From: Tissierella pigra
Lineage (GTDB): Bacteria; Bacillota; Clostridia; Tissierellales; Tissierellaceae
Length of the DNA stretch: 64,000 nucleotides
Reading direction: 5' to 3'
Assembly (NCBI RefSeq): GCF_009695605.1
Contig: NZ_VUNQ01000008.1
Coordinates: 1 to 64,000 of the forward strand
Part shown: in pieces, positions 18,773 to 26,566 of the stretch
Layout of the letters: each line of letters starts with the position of its first letter
How positions within the stretch are numbered: position 1 is the first letter of the stretch
Made by a program: the position numbers and the translations under genes
Notes under the pieces: model-generated
Told to the model about the DNA's origin: nothing
The model's database searches: none
Seen by the model: only the letters and a program-made list of their open reading frames with translations

Positions 18773-19280
18773 ATTCATCACATCCTTGACTGATATTACA
18801 ACTTAATCTTTTTATCTCATCTCTTAGAAAGGCAGCTCTTTCAAAATCTTCTTTAACAATAGATTCTTCTAATTCCTTTCTCAAAGAATCAATGGCTTTT
18901 TTATGCTGAATTTTGTTACTTGCACCAGCTGGTATCTTTCCCTTATGTTCCGTATGACCATGAATTCCCTTTACTAAGGATTCAACATCTTCCTCAAAGG
19001 CTTCATAACATTTATCGCACCCAAATCTTCCTGCCTCTAAAAACTTCTTATATGTTAATCCACATTTTGGACAAGTAATATTTTTAAACTCCTGTTGTCC
19101 TTCCTGAACTGAACCTATAAGTCCTGTGAAAATTTTTTGAAATGGAAATGGGAAATCTAAATCAAAATCATTTTTCTTCTTAGCACAACTATCACACAAA
19201 TGAGTCTCTTCTATATTTCCATTGATTATTTTTGTAAAATGTATAGTAGCATTATTTTTATTACATGATTGACATAACAT
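18765..19280 (-). CDS. mcsA: McsA, zinc-binding activator of McsB
   Basis: McsA activates McsB and modulates CtsR. The 171-aa protein has paired CxxC zinc motifs: CQSC near residues 3-6, CDSC near 29-32, CPKC near 69-72 and CDKC near 87-90. A C-terminal UVR domain follows (RKELEESIVKEDFERAAFLRDEIK). I chose the ATG at 19280, seven bases after AGGAGG, rather than a TTG one codon earlier. It overlaps the start of mcsB and follows ctsR by 15 bases. Confidence 0.96.
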   Translation of the reverse strand: MLCQSCNKNNATIHFTKIINGNIEETHLCDSCAKKKNDFDLDFPFPFQKIFTGLIGSVQEGQQEFKNITCPKCGLTYKKFLEAGRFGCDKCYEAFEEDVESLVKGIHGHTEHKGKIPAGASNKIQHKKAIDSLRKELEESIVKEDFERAAFLRDEIKRLSCNISQGCDEYD

Positions 19281-19295
19281 CAAACCACCTCCTAC

Positions 19296-19754
19296 TTAAA
19301 TAAGAATTAATAAAATATTCTTCAATATATTTGCCCTTAATTTATTTCTATTCTCTGCAGTTTCCACACTTAAAGCCCTATCTTCCATTACAGACTTTAT
19401 AATTTTTCCTTCTCTTTCACTTATAAATTCTTCTTCCACTAACCCATCAATTATATGATATGCCTTATTTCTGGTAATGGATTCACCAATAGTATGTGAA
19501 ATAATATTATTTATGTCTTCATTTATATCTATTCCTACTTTTATAATCTTAATATACCCACCACCACCTCTTCTACTCTCAATATAATATCCTTTATAGG
19601 GTGTAAATCTAGTTGTTAATACATAATTTATCTGAGAAGGAGCACAATCAAACTTTTCAGCTAGCTCATTTCTCTGAATTTCAATTGTACTATCTTCTGC
19701 TGCTTCTATCATAGATTTAATAAACCTTTCAATTATATTGCTTAAACCAGACAT
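19296..19754 (-). CDS. ctsR: Transcriptional repressor CtsR
   Basis: CtsR represses class III heat-shock genes (clpC operon, clpP, clpE) and is inactivated by heat and by McsB phosphorylation. The 152-aa protein has the winged helix-turn-helix with RNELAEKFDCAPSQINYVLT near residues 27-46 and the glycine-rich wing ESRRGGGGYIKII near 58-70. The C-terminal dimerisation domain ends in a segment with RALSVE. It is the first gene of its operon. A matching CtsR operator lies 16 bases upstream, so the gene is autoregulated. Confidence 0.97.
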   Translation of the reverse strand: MSGLSNIIERFIKSMIEAAEDSTIEIQRNELAEKFDCAPSQINYVLTTRFTPYKGYYIESRRGGGGYIKIIKVGIDINEDINNIISHTIGESITRNKAYHIIDGLVEEEFISEREGKIIKSVMEDRALSVETAENRNKLRANILKNILLILI

Positions 19755-19769
19755 ATCAATTCTCCTCTT

Positions 19770-19786
19770 CTTGACTTTCTCTGACC
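19770..19786 (-). promoter_or_regulatory. CtsR operator
   Basis: Read on the minus strand, GGTCAGAGAAAGTCAAG matches the CtsR direct-repeat consensus GGTCAAANANRGTCAAA at 15 of 17 positions, with mismatches at positions 6 and 17. It lies directly upstream of the ctsR ribosome site and fits autorepression of the ctsR-mcsA-mcsB-clpC operon. Confidence 0.85.
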
Positions 19787-19796
19787 TTCCTTTTAA

Positions 19797-19832
19797 AATA
19801 TTTGCTCTAAGAATTCGTTAGAGCAAATATTT
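19797..19832. promoter_or_regulatory. Large palindrome upstream of ctsR
   Basis: AATATTTGCTCTAA (19797-19810) and TTAGAGCAAATATT (19819-19832) are perfect 14-base inverted arms around GAATTCGT. The palindrome lies just upstream of the CtsR operator in the ctsR leader or promoter region. A second repressor site, an RNA hairpin in the leader, or a terminator for read-through from the EF-G-like gene are all possible. I see no long T-run. Confidence 0.7.
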
Positions 19833-19974
19833 ATTATATTAAGATTATCTACCACTATTATACTATTTATTATCATTTATCATGCTAACTTTTAAATTTA
19901 CTTTTTTTAGTATATTATATTCAATCTCTTAATTTTATTATAATCATATTTTATATTATTTACAATAGTTTATG

Positions 19975-20002
19975 TAAAAAGTCCAGCCACAATAGGCTGG
20001 AC
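19975..20002 (-). terminator. Intrinsic terminator of the EF-G-like gene
   Basis: GTCCAGCC (19981-19988) and GGCTGGAC (19995-20002) pair around ACAATA and are followed on the minus strand by TTTTTAC. It begins 10 bases after the stop codon. Confidence 0.9.
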
Positions 20003-20011
20003 AAATTATTT

Positions 20012-22075
20012 CTATTCTTTTTCAATTTTTGATTCCGCTATAATCTTCTCTGCAATATTAGATGGTACTTCTTCATATCTTGCAAACTCCATTGTAAAGC
20101 TTCCTCTAGCTTGAGTCATAGCTCTTAAATCAATGGCATACTCAAACATTTCAGAGTGAGGTGCTTCTGCAGTAACTTTCTGACTTCCGTCATCCTGCTG
20201 TTCCATACCTAATATTCTTCCTCTACGTTTATTCATATCTCCCATTACATCGCCCATATAATCTTCAGGTATAGATATTTCATATTTCATTATAGGTTCA
20301 AGCAATATGGGTTTTGCTTCTTCTATACCTTTTTTAAATGCAAGGGAAGCAGCTATTTTAAATGCCATCTCATTAGAGTCTACAGGATGGTAAGATCCAT
20401 CAAATAAAGTAGCCTTTACATTTACTACTGGATAACCCGCTAATACTCCTTTTTCCAAGGATTCTGAAAGTCCTTTTTCTACTGCTGGGAAGTAGTTTCT
20501 AGGAACTGCACCGCCAAATACTTCTTCTGCAAATATAAAGCTTTCTTCACATGGCTCGAATCTTATATGAACATCTCCATATTGACCTGCACCACCAGAT
20601 TGTTTCTTATGTTTTCCTTGAACAGATGAAGTGTTTTTTATTGTTTCCCTATATGCAATCCTTGGATTAGTTAAATTTACATCTACTCCAAAGGTATTTT
20701 TTAATTTATCCACAATAACAGTTAACTGCATATTGCCTTGACCACCTATTAGAAGTTGTTTAGTTTCAGAGTTTCTTTGAACTATAAAAGTAGGGTCTTC
20801 TTCTGTTAATCTTTGTAATGCTGTACCAATTTTTTCTTCATCACCTTTAGATTTTGGTTCTACAGCTAAAAATAATGTTGGTTGAGGATATTTAATTTCT
20901 TCATAACGAATAGGGTCATTTTTAGCACAAAGAGTATCTCCTGTTTGAGTAAAGTTTAATTTCGCAGTGGCTCCAATATCTCCTGCCTGTATTTCATTAA
21001 CTTCCACCTGGTTTTTACCTCTAAGTAAGAATAATCCCCCTAGTTTTTCCAACTTATCTTTGGTGGAATTATATAATTCCATATCTTTAGTTATTTTACC
21101 TGACATAACTTTAAATAAAGTTAATTTACCAACAAATGGGTCTATAATTGTCTTAAATACAACTGCTGAAAATGGCTGAGAAGAATCCAGTTTTCTTTCT
21201 ATTTCTTTGCCATCTTTTAATCCCTTAGCTGGCTCTACATCCATTGGTGATGGTATGTATTTTTCTATTGCTTCTAATAAAATGTCTACACCTAAGGCTT
21301 TTTCTGTACATCCTATTAATAATGGAACTAAATCTCCATTTTTAACTGCAAGTTTTAATCCTTTATTTATCTCTTCAGCAGTAAAAGCCTCTCCTTCAAA
21401 GTATTTTTCCATTAAAGCTTCGTCTGTTTCCGCTATTTTCTCAACTAATTCTTCTTTTATAAATTCTATTTCCGATTTTTGATCTTCCGTAAGACTTACT
21501 TCTTTTCTTTGAGTTCCGTTATATTCATATGCTTTTTCATCTATTACATCTATAATTCCTTTAAAATCACTTGACACTCCTATTGGTAGTGTAAATGGTA
21601 TTATTTTATCTCCAAATTTTGATTTTAATTCAGATACTAAATTATCAAAATCAACTTCTTCTTTATCCATTTTATTTACAAAGATAATTCTTGGAGTTAT
21701 ATATTTTTCTAAGTTTTTCCATGATTTTTCTGTACCAACCTCAATACCTGCAGAAGCATCTACCAATAATATAGAACCTTCAGATGCTCTCTTTGCACCA
21801 TACATCTCACCGATAAAATCGAAGTATCCTGGTGTATCCAATAAATTAAATTTGAAATTATTCCATTCAACTGGAATAACAGTTGTACCTATGGATACTT
21901 TTCGTGCAATTTCTTGTTTATCAAAATCTGATACAGTATTTCCGTCGTCTACTCTTCCCTGTCTTTTTGTTACTCCTGTTGCAAATAGTACTGCTTCAGT
22001 TAAAGTTGTTTTACCACTACTACTGTGCCCTAATAATGCTACATTCCTGATTTTATCAGCTGAATATGTTTTCAT
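20012..22075 (-). CDS. Elongation factor G-like GTPase
   Basis: This 687-aa protein has the complete EF-G architecture: GTPase domain with G1 GHSSSGKT (residues 16-23), G3 DTPGYFDF near 79-86 and G4 NKMD near 133-136; then domain II, domain III (with the GQGNMQLTV segment), domain IV and domain V (EISIPEDYMGDVMGDMNKRRG). The P-loop differs from canonical EF-G (AHVDAGKTT). Together with the domain IV tip region this points to the FusA2/EF-G-like paralogue rather than the essential translocase. The precise role of this paralogue is unclear. It stands alone between ctsR and hisC and has its own terminator. Confidence 0.93.
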   Translation of the reverse strand: MKTYSADKIRNVALLGHSSSGKTTLTEAVLFATGVTKRQGRVDDGNTVSDFDKQEIARKVSIGTTVIPVEWNNFKFNLLDTPGYFDFIGEMYGAKRASEGSILLVDASAGIEVGTEKSWKNLEKYITPRIIFVNKMDKEEVDFDNLVSELKSKFGDKIIPFTLPIGVSSDFKGIIDVIDEKAYEYNGTQRKEVSLTEDQKSEIEFIKEELVEKIAETDEALMEKYFEGEAFTAEEINKGLKLAVKNGDLVPLLIGCTEKALGVDILLEAIEKYIPSPMDVEPAKGLKDGKEIERKLDSSQPFSAVVFKTIIDPFVGKLTLFKVMSGKITKDMELYNSTKDKLEKLGGLFLLRGKNQVEVNEIQAGDIGATAKLNFTQTGDTLCAKNDPIRYEEIKYPQPTLFLAVEPKSKGDEEKIGTALQRLTEEDPTFIVQRNSETKQLLIGGQGNMQLTVIVDKLKNTFGVDVNLTNPRIAYRETIKNTSSVQGKHKKQSGGAGQYGDVHIRFEPCEESFIFAEEVFGGAVPRNYFPAVEKGLSESLEKGVLAGYPVVNVKATLFDGSYHPVDSNEMAFKIAASLAFKKGIEEAKPILLEPIMKYEISIPEDYMGDVMGDMNKRRGRILGMEQQDDGSQKVTAEAPHSEMFEYAIDLRAMTQARGSFTMEFARYEEVPSNIAEKIIAESKIEKE

Positions 22076-22258
22076 TATACATTGCCCCCTTAACCAGCAT
22101 ATTTATTTAAAAGATTTTAAAAATCTTTATACCTATTTTACACATTTGACAAAATTTTTAGTTAATTTCATTTAAAGAAATTTAAAAAAGTAGTTACTCT
22201 TTTAATTATATCATAAGACATATTATTATCATAGTCTTTTTTTATCCTCTACATATTG

Positions 22259-22278
22259 ATACACTAATATTAGTGTAT
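22259..22278. promoter_or_regulatory. 20-bp perfect palindrome upstream of hisC
   Basis: ATACACTAATATTAGTGTAT is a perfect uninterrupted palindrome ending six bases before the hisC ribosome site. Its position and symmetry suggest a repressor operator. Clostridia are thought to control histidine genes by a TrpR-like regulator, but I cannot assign this site to a specific protein. Confidence 0.7.
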
Positions 22279-22298
22279 ACTGAAAGGAGATGTTTATA

Positions 22299-23378
22299 TT
22301 GTCAATTAGTTTTAGAGAGGAAATCAGAAATTTAAAGGCATACGAACCAGGTAAACCAATAGAAGATGTAAAAAAGGAATATGGTCTTCAACAAGTTATC
22401 AAACTTGCTTCAAATGAAAATCCATTAGGTTGTTCTCCAAAGGTTAGAGAGGCAATAGTAAACGCCGTAAATGAACTAGGAATATATCCAGATGGAAATT
22501 GTACTGAACTAAAAGAAGCTTTAGCATCAATACATCAAATAAATGTTAATGAAGTATTGCCTAGTAGTGGTTCAGATGAAATGATTGACACAATAGCAAA
22601 GGCATATATAAACAAAGACGATGAAATTATCATGGCTGATATTACTTTCCCAAGATACATACAAACTACAGAGATGATGGGCGGTACTCCAGTTATAGTT
22701 CCTTTAAAGGAATTTACCTTTGATTTAGACGGAATCTTGAGTAAAATCACGGATAAGACTAAAATTATATGGATATGTAATCCTAATAATCCTACAGGTA
22801 CAATGATTACAGAAAAAGAATTTGTAGATTTCTTGGATAAAATACCTTCTAATGTTTTAGTAATATCTGATGAAGCATATAGAGAATATGTTACTAGAGA
22901 TGATTATCCACATAACACTGTAAAACTTTTAAAAGATTATCCTAACCTTTTAGTTATGAGAACTTTTTCAAAGGCTTATGGACTAGCTGGCATTAGAGTA
23001 GCTTATACTATTGGCCATAAAGATATTATAGAAACTATAAACAAAGTTAGAGGTCCATTTAATGTAAATACTTTAGCACAGGTGGCAGCAATTAAAGCAT
23101 TAGAGGACAAAGAATTCTTGGAAAAAAGTTATAATCTTAACCTTGAAGGTAAGAATTACCTTTATAGTGAGTTTGATAAACTAGGATTCTATTATCCACC
23201 ATCAGAAACAAACCATATATTTGTTAATGTAGGTAAAAATGGACAAGAGGTCTTTATAGAAATGCAGAAAAGAGGAGTTATCATAAGACCTATGGGTGGA
23301 GACTTTATAAGAGTATCCATAGGCACTATGGATGAAAATAGATTGTTTATTGAAAAACTAAAAGAAGTAATAGATTAA
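22299..23378 (+). CDS. hisC: Histidinol-phosphate aminotransferase
   Basis: HisC converts imidazole-acetol phosphate to histidinol phosphate in histidine synthesis and can also act on aromatic 2-oxo acids. The protein is a fold-type I PLP enzyme. It shows KLASNENPLGCSP near residues 30-42, WICNPNNPTGT near 155-165, the aspartate/tyrosine segment ISDEAYREY, and the PLP lysine in MRTFSKAYGLAGIRVAY near residue 220. The start is taken as the TTG at 22299 (359 aa), nine bases after AAAGGAG. An ATG at 22290 abuts the ribosome site and is unlikely. No other his genes are nearby, so the physiological substrate could be broader. It is read opposite to its neighbours. Confidence 0.93.
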   Translation: MSISFREEIRNLKAYEPGKPIEDVKKEYGLQQVIKLASNENPLGCSPKVREAIVNAVNELGIYPDGNCTELKEALASIHQINVNEVLPSSGSDEMIDTIAKAYINKDDEIIMADITFPRYIQTTEMMGGTPVIVPLKEFTFDLDGILSKITDKTKIIWICNPNNPTGTMITEKEFVDFLDKIPSNVLVISDEAYREYVTRDDYPHNTVKLLKDYPNLLVMRTFSKAYGLAGIRVAYTIGHKDIIETINKVRGPFNVNTLAQVAAIKALEDKEFLEKSYNLNLEGKNYLYSEFDKLGFYYPPSETNHIFVNVGKNGQEVFIEMQKRGVIIRPMGGDFIRVSIGTMDENRLFIEKLKEVID

Positions 23379-23409
23379 AAAAGTGGTGAGTTTTACTCAC
23401 CACTTTTTA
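23377..23409. terminator. Bidirectional terminator between hisC and the AI-2E transporter gene
   Basis: AAAAAGTGGTGAG (23378-23390) and CTCACCACTTTTT (23396-23408) pair perfectly around TTTTA and serve both convergent genes. Confidence 0.93.
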
Positions 23410-24570
23410 CATATAATCATCAGTTTCATAAGGTAAATTCTTTTTCTTTAACCTATTTTCTACTATATCTTTAACTATGGAATATATAAGTACAAATAGG
23501 GGAACTCCTATGACTAGTCCTATAAATCCAAAAATCTTTCCACTGACTAATAAGGAGAATAAAATCCAAAATGCAGATATTCCAAGGGAATCTCCTAGAA
23601 TTTTAGGCCCTATTATATTACCATCGATTTGTTGGATAATAAGTATTATAACTATAAACCATAATGCCTTTATTGGTGATACAAATAGAATTATTATTGC
23701 AGAAGGTATAGCACCAATAAATGGACCAAAGAAAGGAATTATATTAGTTATTCCTACTATAAAAGATATTAGTATTGTATAGGGCATTTTAAATATGGTT
23801 ATGACCACAAAGGTCAATACTCCTATAATAAATGAATCCAATATCTTTCCAGATAAAAATCGTCCAAATATATAATTCGATCTACTTGTTAGCTCAGCCA
23901 GTCTATTTGCAGTACCTTCAGAAAATGTTGCTCTATTTATCTTTTTAATCATTCCAAAGAATCTTTCTTTATCTATCAATAAATATATAGATACTATAAG
24001 ACCAATTACTATATTCCATACATAGGATAGAGTATTCTTTACAAAATTCCCCAAAACTGGTATAAGATTTGTTGCGAATTTTATAATACTATCTTTATAT
24101 GTATTCCATCTTTCCAATAGTAAATTATAATATTCTTCTTGTATTTCGTATTTGTCATTGAAATCATTAACTAAATCAGTTGCCTGACTTACATAAGAAG
24201 GAATATCATTAACTAACCCCATTATACTTGATAGTAGTTGTGGAAATACAAAATTAAAAAATAAGAATACAAGTAATGCTACAGTTGCATAAGTCAATAA
24301 TAATCCTATGGCTCTTTTAAACTTATGACTTTTCTTATTAAAAAAATCTAATTTCAGCATATTATTCTCATAAAACTTCAATATAAAATTAAATAAATAT
24401 GCCATAATAAAACCTATTATAAAAGGCATAAAAGTTGCTACACTTTCTCCTACCTTAATTTGAAATGAACTTATTTCTGATGCAATTAAATAAAATATAA
24501 CACTTGCGCAAACCACTAGAAATGAATATACCGATATAGTCGTATATTTAGAATTCCAATTTACTTTCAT
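23407..24570 (-). CDS. AI-2E family transporter (membrane permease-like)
   Basis: This 387-aa integral membrane protein belongs to the AI-2E/PerM family, members of which have been linked to autoinducer export or ion transport. Paired N-terminal helices (VYSFLVVCASVIFYLIA and FMPFIIGFIMAYLFNFIL) are followed by another membrane segment, a soluble linker of about 80 residues (110-180), and a C-terminal bundle with PYTILISFIVGITNIIPFFGPFIGAIPS. NIIPFFGPFIG with PxxGP character is the family hallmark. The substrate of this protein is unknown. It is convergent with hisC. Confidence 0.93.
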   Translation of the reverse strand: MKVNWNSKYTTISVYSFLVVCASVIFYLIASEISSFQIKVGESVATFMPFIIGFIMAYLFNFILKFYENNMLKLDFFNKKSHKFKRAIGLLLTYATVALLVFLFFNFVFPQLLSSIMGLVNDIPSYVSQATDLVNDFNDKYEIQEEYYNLLLERWNTYKDSIIKFATNLIPVLGNFVKNTLSYVWNIVIGLIVSIYLLIDKERFFGMIKKINRATFSEGTANRLAELTSRSNYIFGRFLSGKILDSFIIGVLTFVVITIFKMPYTILISFIVGITNIIPFFGPFIGAIPSAIIILFVSPIKALWFIVIILIIQQIDGNIIGPKILGDSLGISAFWILFSLLVSGKIFGFIGLVIGVPLFVLIYSIVKDIVENRLKKKNLPYETDDYM

Positions 24571-24626
24571 ACTCTCCCCCTAACATTATTTTATAGTCCA
24601 TTATACCATACTTATAAATAAATATG

Positions 24627-24666
24627 ACAAAAAATTACAGGAACAATAAAAAAATCGTTCCTGTAA
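24627..24666 (-). terminator. Intrinsic terminator of the aspartokinase gene
   Basis: TTACAGGAAC (24635-24644) and GTTCCTGTAA (24657-24666) are the ends of a long stem and are followed on the minus strand by TTTTTTG. It begins 7 bases after the stop codon. Confidence 0.88.
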
Positions 24667-24672
24667 AACACT

Positions 24673-25887
24673 TTATTTACCTAACTCAAAATATCCATGT
24701 AATCCGTTTACTGCTCTATTTGTATACTTTGATTCTATTAAGCAAGATATTGTAGTATGTGAGTCTGAGGTTTGTAATATCTCAATATTTTCTTTAGCTA
24801 ATGCAGCAACTGCCTTCGCCATTACTCCAGGTACTCCACGCATTCGATTTCCAATAAGAGTTACCTTTGTACAGTTTTCCAGCAATTCATATTTAAATCT
24901 TAATTTCTCCAATACATCTTCTAGCTTTTTCTTATCTTTTTCATCTATAATAAAAAAGATTTGATTTGGATATATATTTATCATATCTATACTAACTCCT
25001 ACATTTGCTATACTGTCAAATATTAATTCATGATTATCATAATCGTCTTTTCTTGGAGTTATTTTTACTTGAATTCTATTATTTATATTTGCAACAGATG
25101 TAATTATTCTTGTATTTTCATCTATATACGACCTAGTTCTATGATAGTTTGTAATCAATGTACCATTGTAATCAGAAGTAGTATTCCTAATAACTATAGG
25201 TATATTGGAACGCATAGCTATTTCTACCGCTTTATGATGGAGAACTTTTGCACCATATTCTGTCATCTGAAATACTTCATTATAAAAGATTGTATCCATT
25301 ACTTTAGCATCTGGTACTATTTTAGGGTCTGCTGTCATTACTCCGTCTACATCTGTATATATCTCCACTAACTCGGCACTTAAAGCTTCTCCCATTATAG
25401 ATGCAGTAACATCACTGCCTCCTCTTCCTAAAGTTGTAATATCTCCATTTTCTGTAATTCCTTGAAATCCTGTTATTACAGGTATTTCTCCATTTTCTAA
25501 GGCTTCTAGTATTTTTTGAGGATTTACCCTAAGTATTCTAGCATCGGAGAAATTATTATCCGTTATGATTCCTGCTTGCCCTCCAGTAAATACAGAGGAC
25601 TTATATCCCCTAGCTTTTAAGGTATTAGATAAAACTACAGCCGAAATTATTTCACCACAGGACATTAGAATATCAAGTTCTCTTGTATTAGGTTCTATTC
25701 CTGTTGATTTAGCTAAGTTTATTAAGGTGTCAGTTGCATAAGGGTCTCCTGACCTTCCAATGGCAGATACTACTACAACAGGATTCAAATGCTTTTCTAT
25801 AGCAGCTTCAATTTTATCTATGGCTAATCCTCTTCGTTCCTCATTAATTACAGAAGTTCCACCAAATTTTTGAACAATTATTTTCAT
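24673..25887 (-). CDS. Aspartate kinase (aspartokinase I type)
   Basis: Aspartokinase phosphorylates aspartate at the entry to lysine, threonine, methionine and diaminopimelate synthesis. The 404-aa protein begins MKIIVQKFGGTSV with the KFGGTS signature. The kinase domain includes GFQGITENGDITTLGRGGSD near residues 145-164, and two ACT regulatory domains occupy the last 150 residues. Overall it resembles the Bacillus DapG type. I chose the ATG at 25887, nine bases after GGAG. A TTG at 25905 would put that ribosome site inside the gene. No lysine riboswitch is visible upstream; an imperfect 29-bp tandem repeat is. Confidence 0.94.
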   Translation of the reverse strand: MKIIVQKFGGTSVINEERRGLAIDKIEAAIEKHLNPVVVVSAIGRSGDPYATDTLINLAKSTGIEPNTRELDILMSCGEIISAVVLSNTLKARGYKSSVFTGGQAGIITDNNFSDARILRVNPQKILEALENGEIPVITGFQGITENGDITTLGRGGSDVTASIMGEALSAELVEIYTDVDGVMTADPKIVPDAKVMDTIFYNEVFQMTEYGAKVLHHKAVEIAMRSNIPIVIRNTTSDYNGTLITNYHRTRSYIDENTRIITSVANINNRIQVKITPRKDDYDNHELIFDSIANVGVSIDMINIYPNQIFFIIDEKDKKKLEDVLEKLRFKYELLENCTKVTLIGNRMRGVPGVMAKAVAALAKENIEILQTSDSHTTISCLIESKYTNRAVNGLHGYFELGK

Positions 25888-25954
25888 CGTCTTCAACTCC
25901 ATCAAAATTCTATATTCACTTATTATATGATTATTCAGTTATTACTATTTTTGA

Positions 25955-26012
25955 CACTATAATATATAGTCTATATTTAATATCACTATATATTATAGTT
26001 TATATTTAATAT
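25955..26012. repeat. Two 29-bp tandem repeats between ndk and aspartokinase
   Basis: CACTATAATATATAGTCTAT... (25955-25983) is followed directly by CACTATATATTATAGTTTAT... (25984-26012). The units share 24 or so of 29 bases, including the end ATATTTAATAT. The core ACTATAATATATAGT of unit 1 is the exact inverse complement of ACTATATATTATAGT in unit 2, so the pair is both a tandem and an inverted repeat. It lies 68 bases upstream of the aspartokinase start. Confidence 0.7.
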
Positions 26013-26066
26013 ATTGTGAACTTTTTTATGAAAGATGAAAATAACTTTTTATTCAGCAAAACTTAA

Positions 26067-26471
26067 TTAAAACTCCTCAAACCATAGATTTAATTCTCTT
26101 TTAGCAGACTCTAAAGAATCTGAACCATGTATAATGTTTTGTGTAATAGTATTAGCAAAGTCTCCCCTAATGGTTCCTGGAGAAGCTACTTTAAAATCTC
26201 TATGACCTATCATAAGCCTCATAACTTCAATTACTGCTTCCCCTTCTACCTTCATTGCCATAACTAAATCTTCAGCAATAAAATTTACTAGCTCATTAAA
26301 GAAATCTTTTTCCCTATGCTCCATATAATGATTTTCTACTAATTCTACATTAGGTTTAAACAACTTTGCCTTTGTGATTTTAAAACCTTTCCTCTCAATT
26401 CTTCCTATGATTTCACCCATAAGCCCTCTACGAACTCCATCAGGTTTAATCATTATAAAAGTTTTCTCCAT
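26067..26471 (-). CDS. ndk: Nucleoside diphosphate kinase
   Basis: Ndk equilibrates nucleoside di- and triphosphates by a phosphohistidine intermediate. The 134-aa protein has EKTFIMIKPDGVRRGLMGEI at the start, VMRLMIGHRDF near residues 84-93 and the catalytic histidine in NIIHGSDSLESAKREL near residue 115. The length is typical. It stands alone between aspartokinase and the anti-sigma gene. Confidence 0.98.
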   Translation of the reverse strand: MEKTFIMIKPDGVRRGLMGEIIGRIERKGFKITKAKLFKPNVELVENHYMEHREKDFFNELVNFIAEDLVMAMKVEGEAVIEVMRLMIGHRDFKVASPGTIRGDFANTITQNIIHGSDSLESAKRELNLWFEEF

Positions 26472-26539
26472 ATAAACACCTCTATTATATATTGATATTG
26501 TAATTATTGGTATTCTTACCCAATTGCATCATAAGTATT

Positions 26540-26566
26540 AAAAAAAGTAGTGGATACCACTACTTT
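26540..26566 (-). terminator. Intrinsic terminator of the sigma/anti-sigma operon
   Basis: AAAGTAGTGG (26544-26553) and CCACTACTTT (26557-26566) pair around ATA and are followed on the minus strand by seven T including the stem end. The stop codon of the anti-sigma gene (26560-26562) lies inside the hairpin. Confidence 0.9.

Noticed and set aside
22256-22280. Promoter TTGATA-TATACT over the hisC palindrome
   Set aside because: The spacing is only 14 bases and the -10 would abut the ribosome site, which is too close for a functional transcript.
24673-25905. Lysine riboswitch before aspartokinase
   Set aside because: The upstream region is AT-rich repeats with none of the conserved lysine-riboswitch junction sequence.
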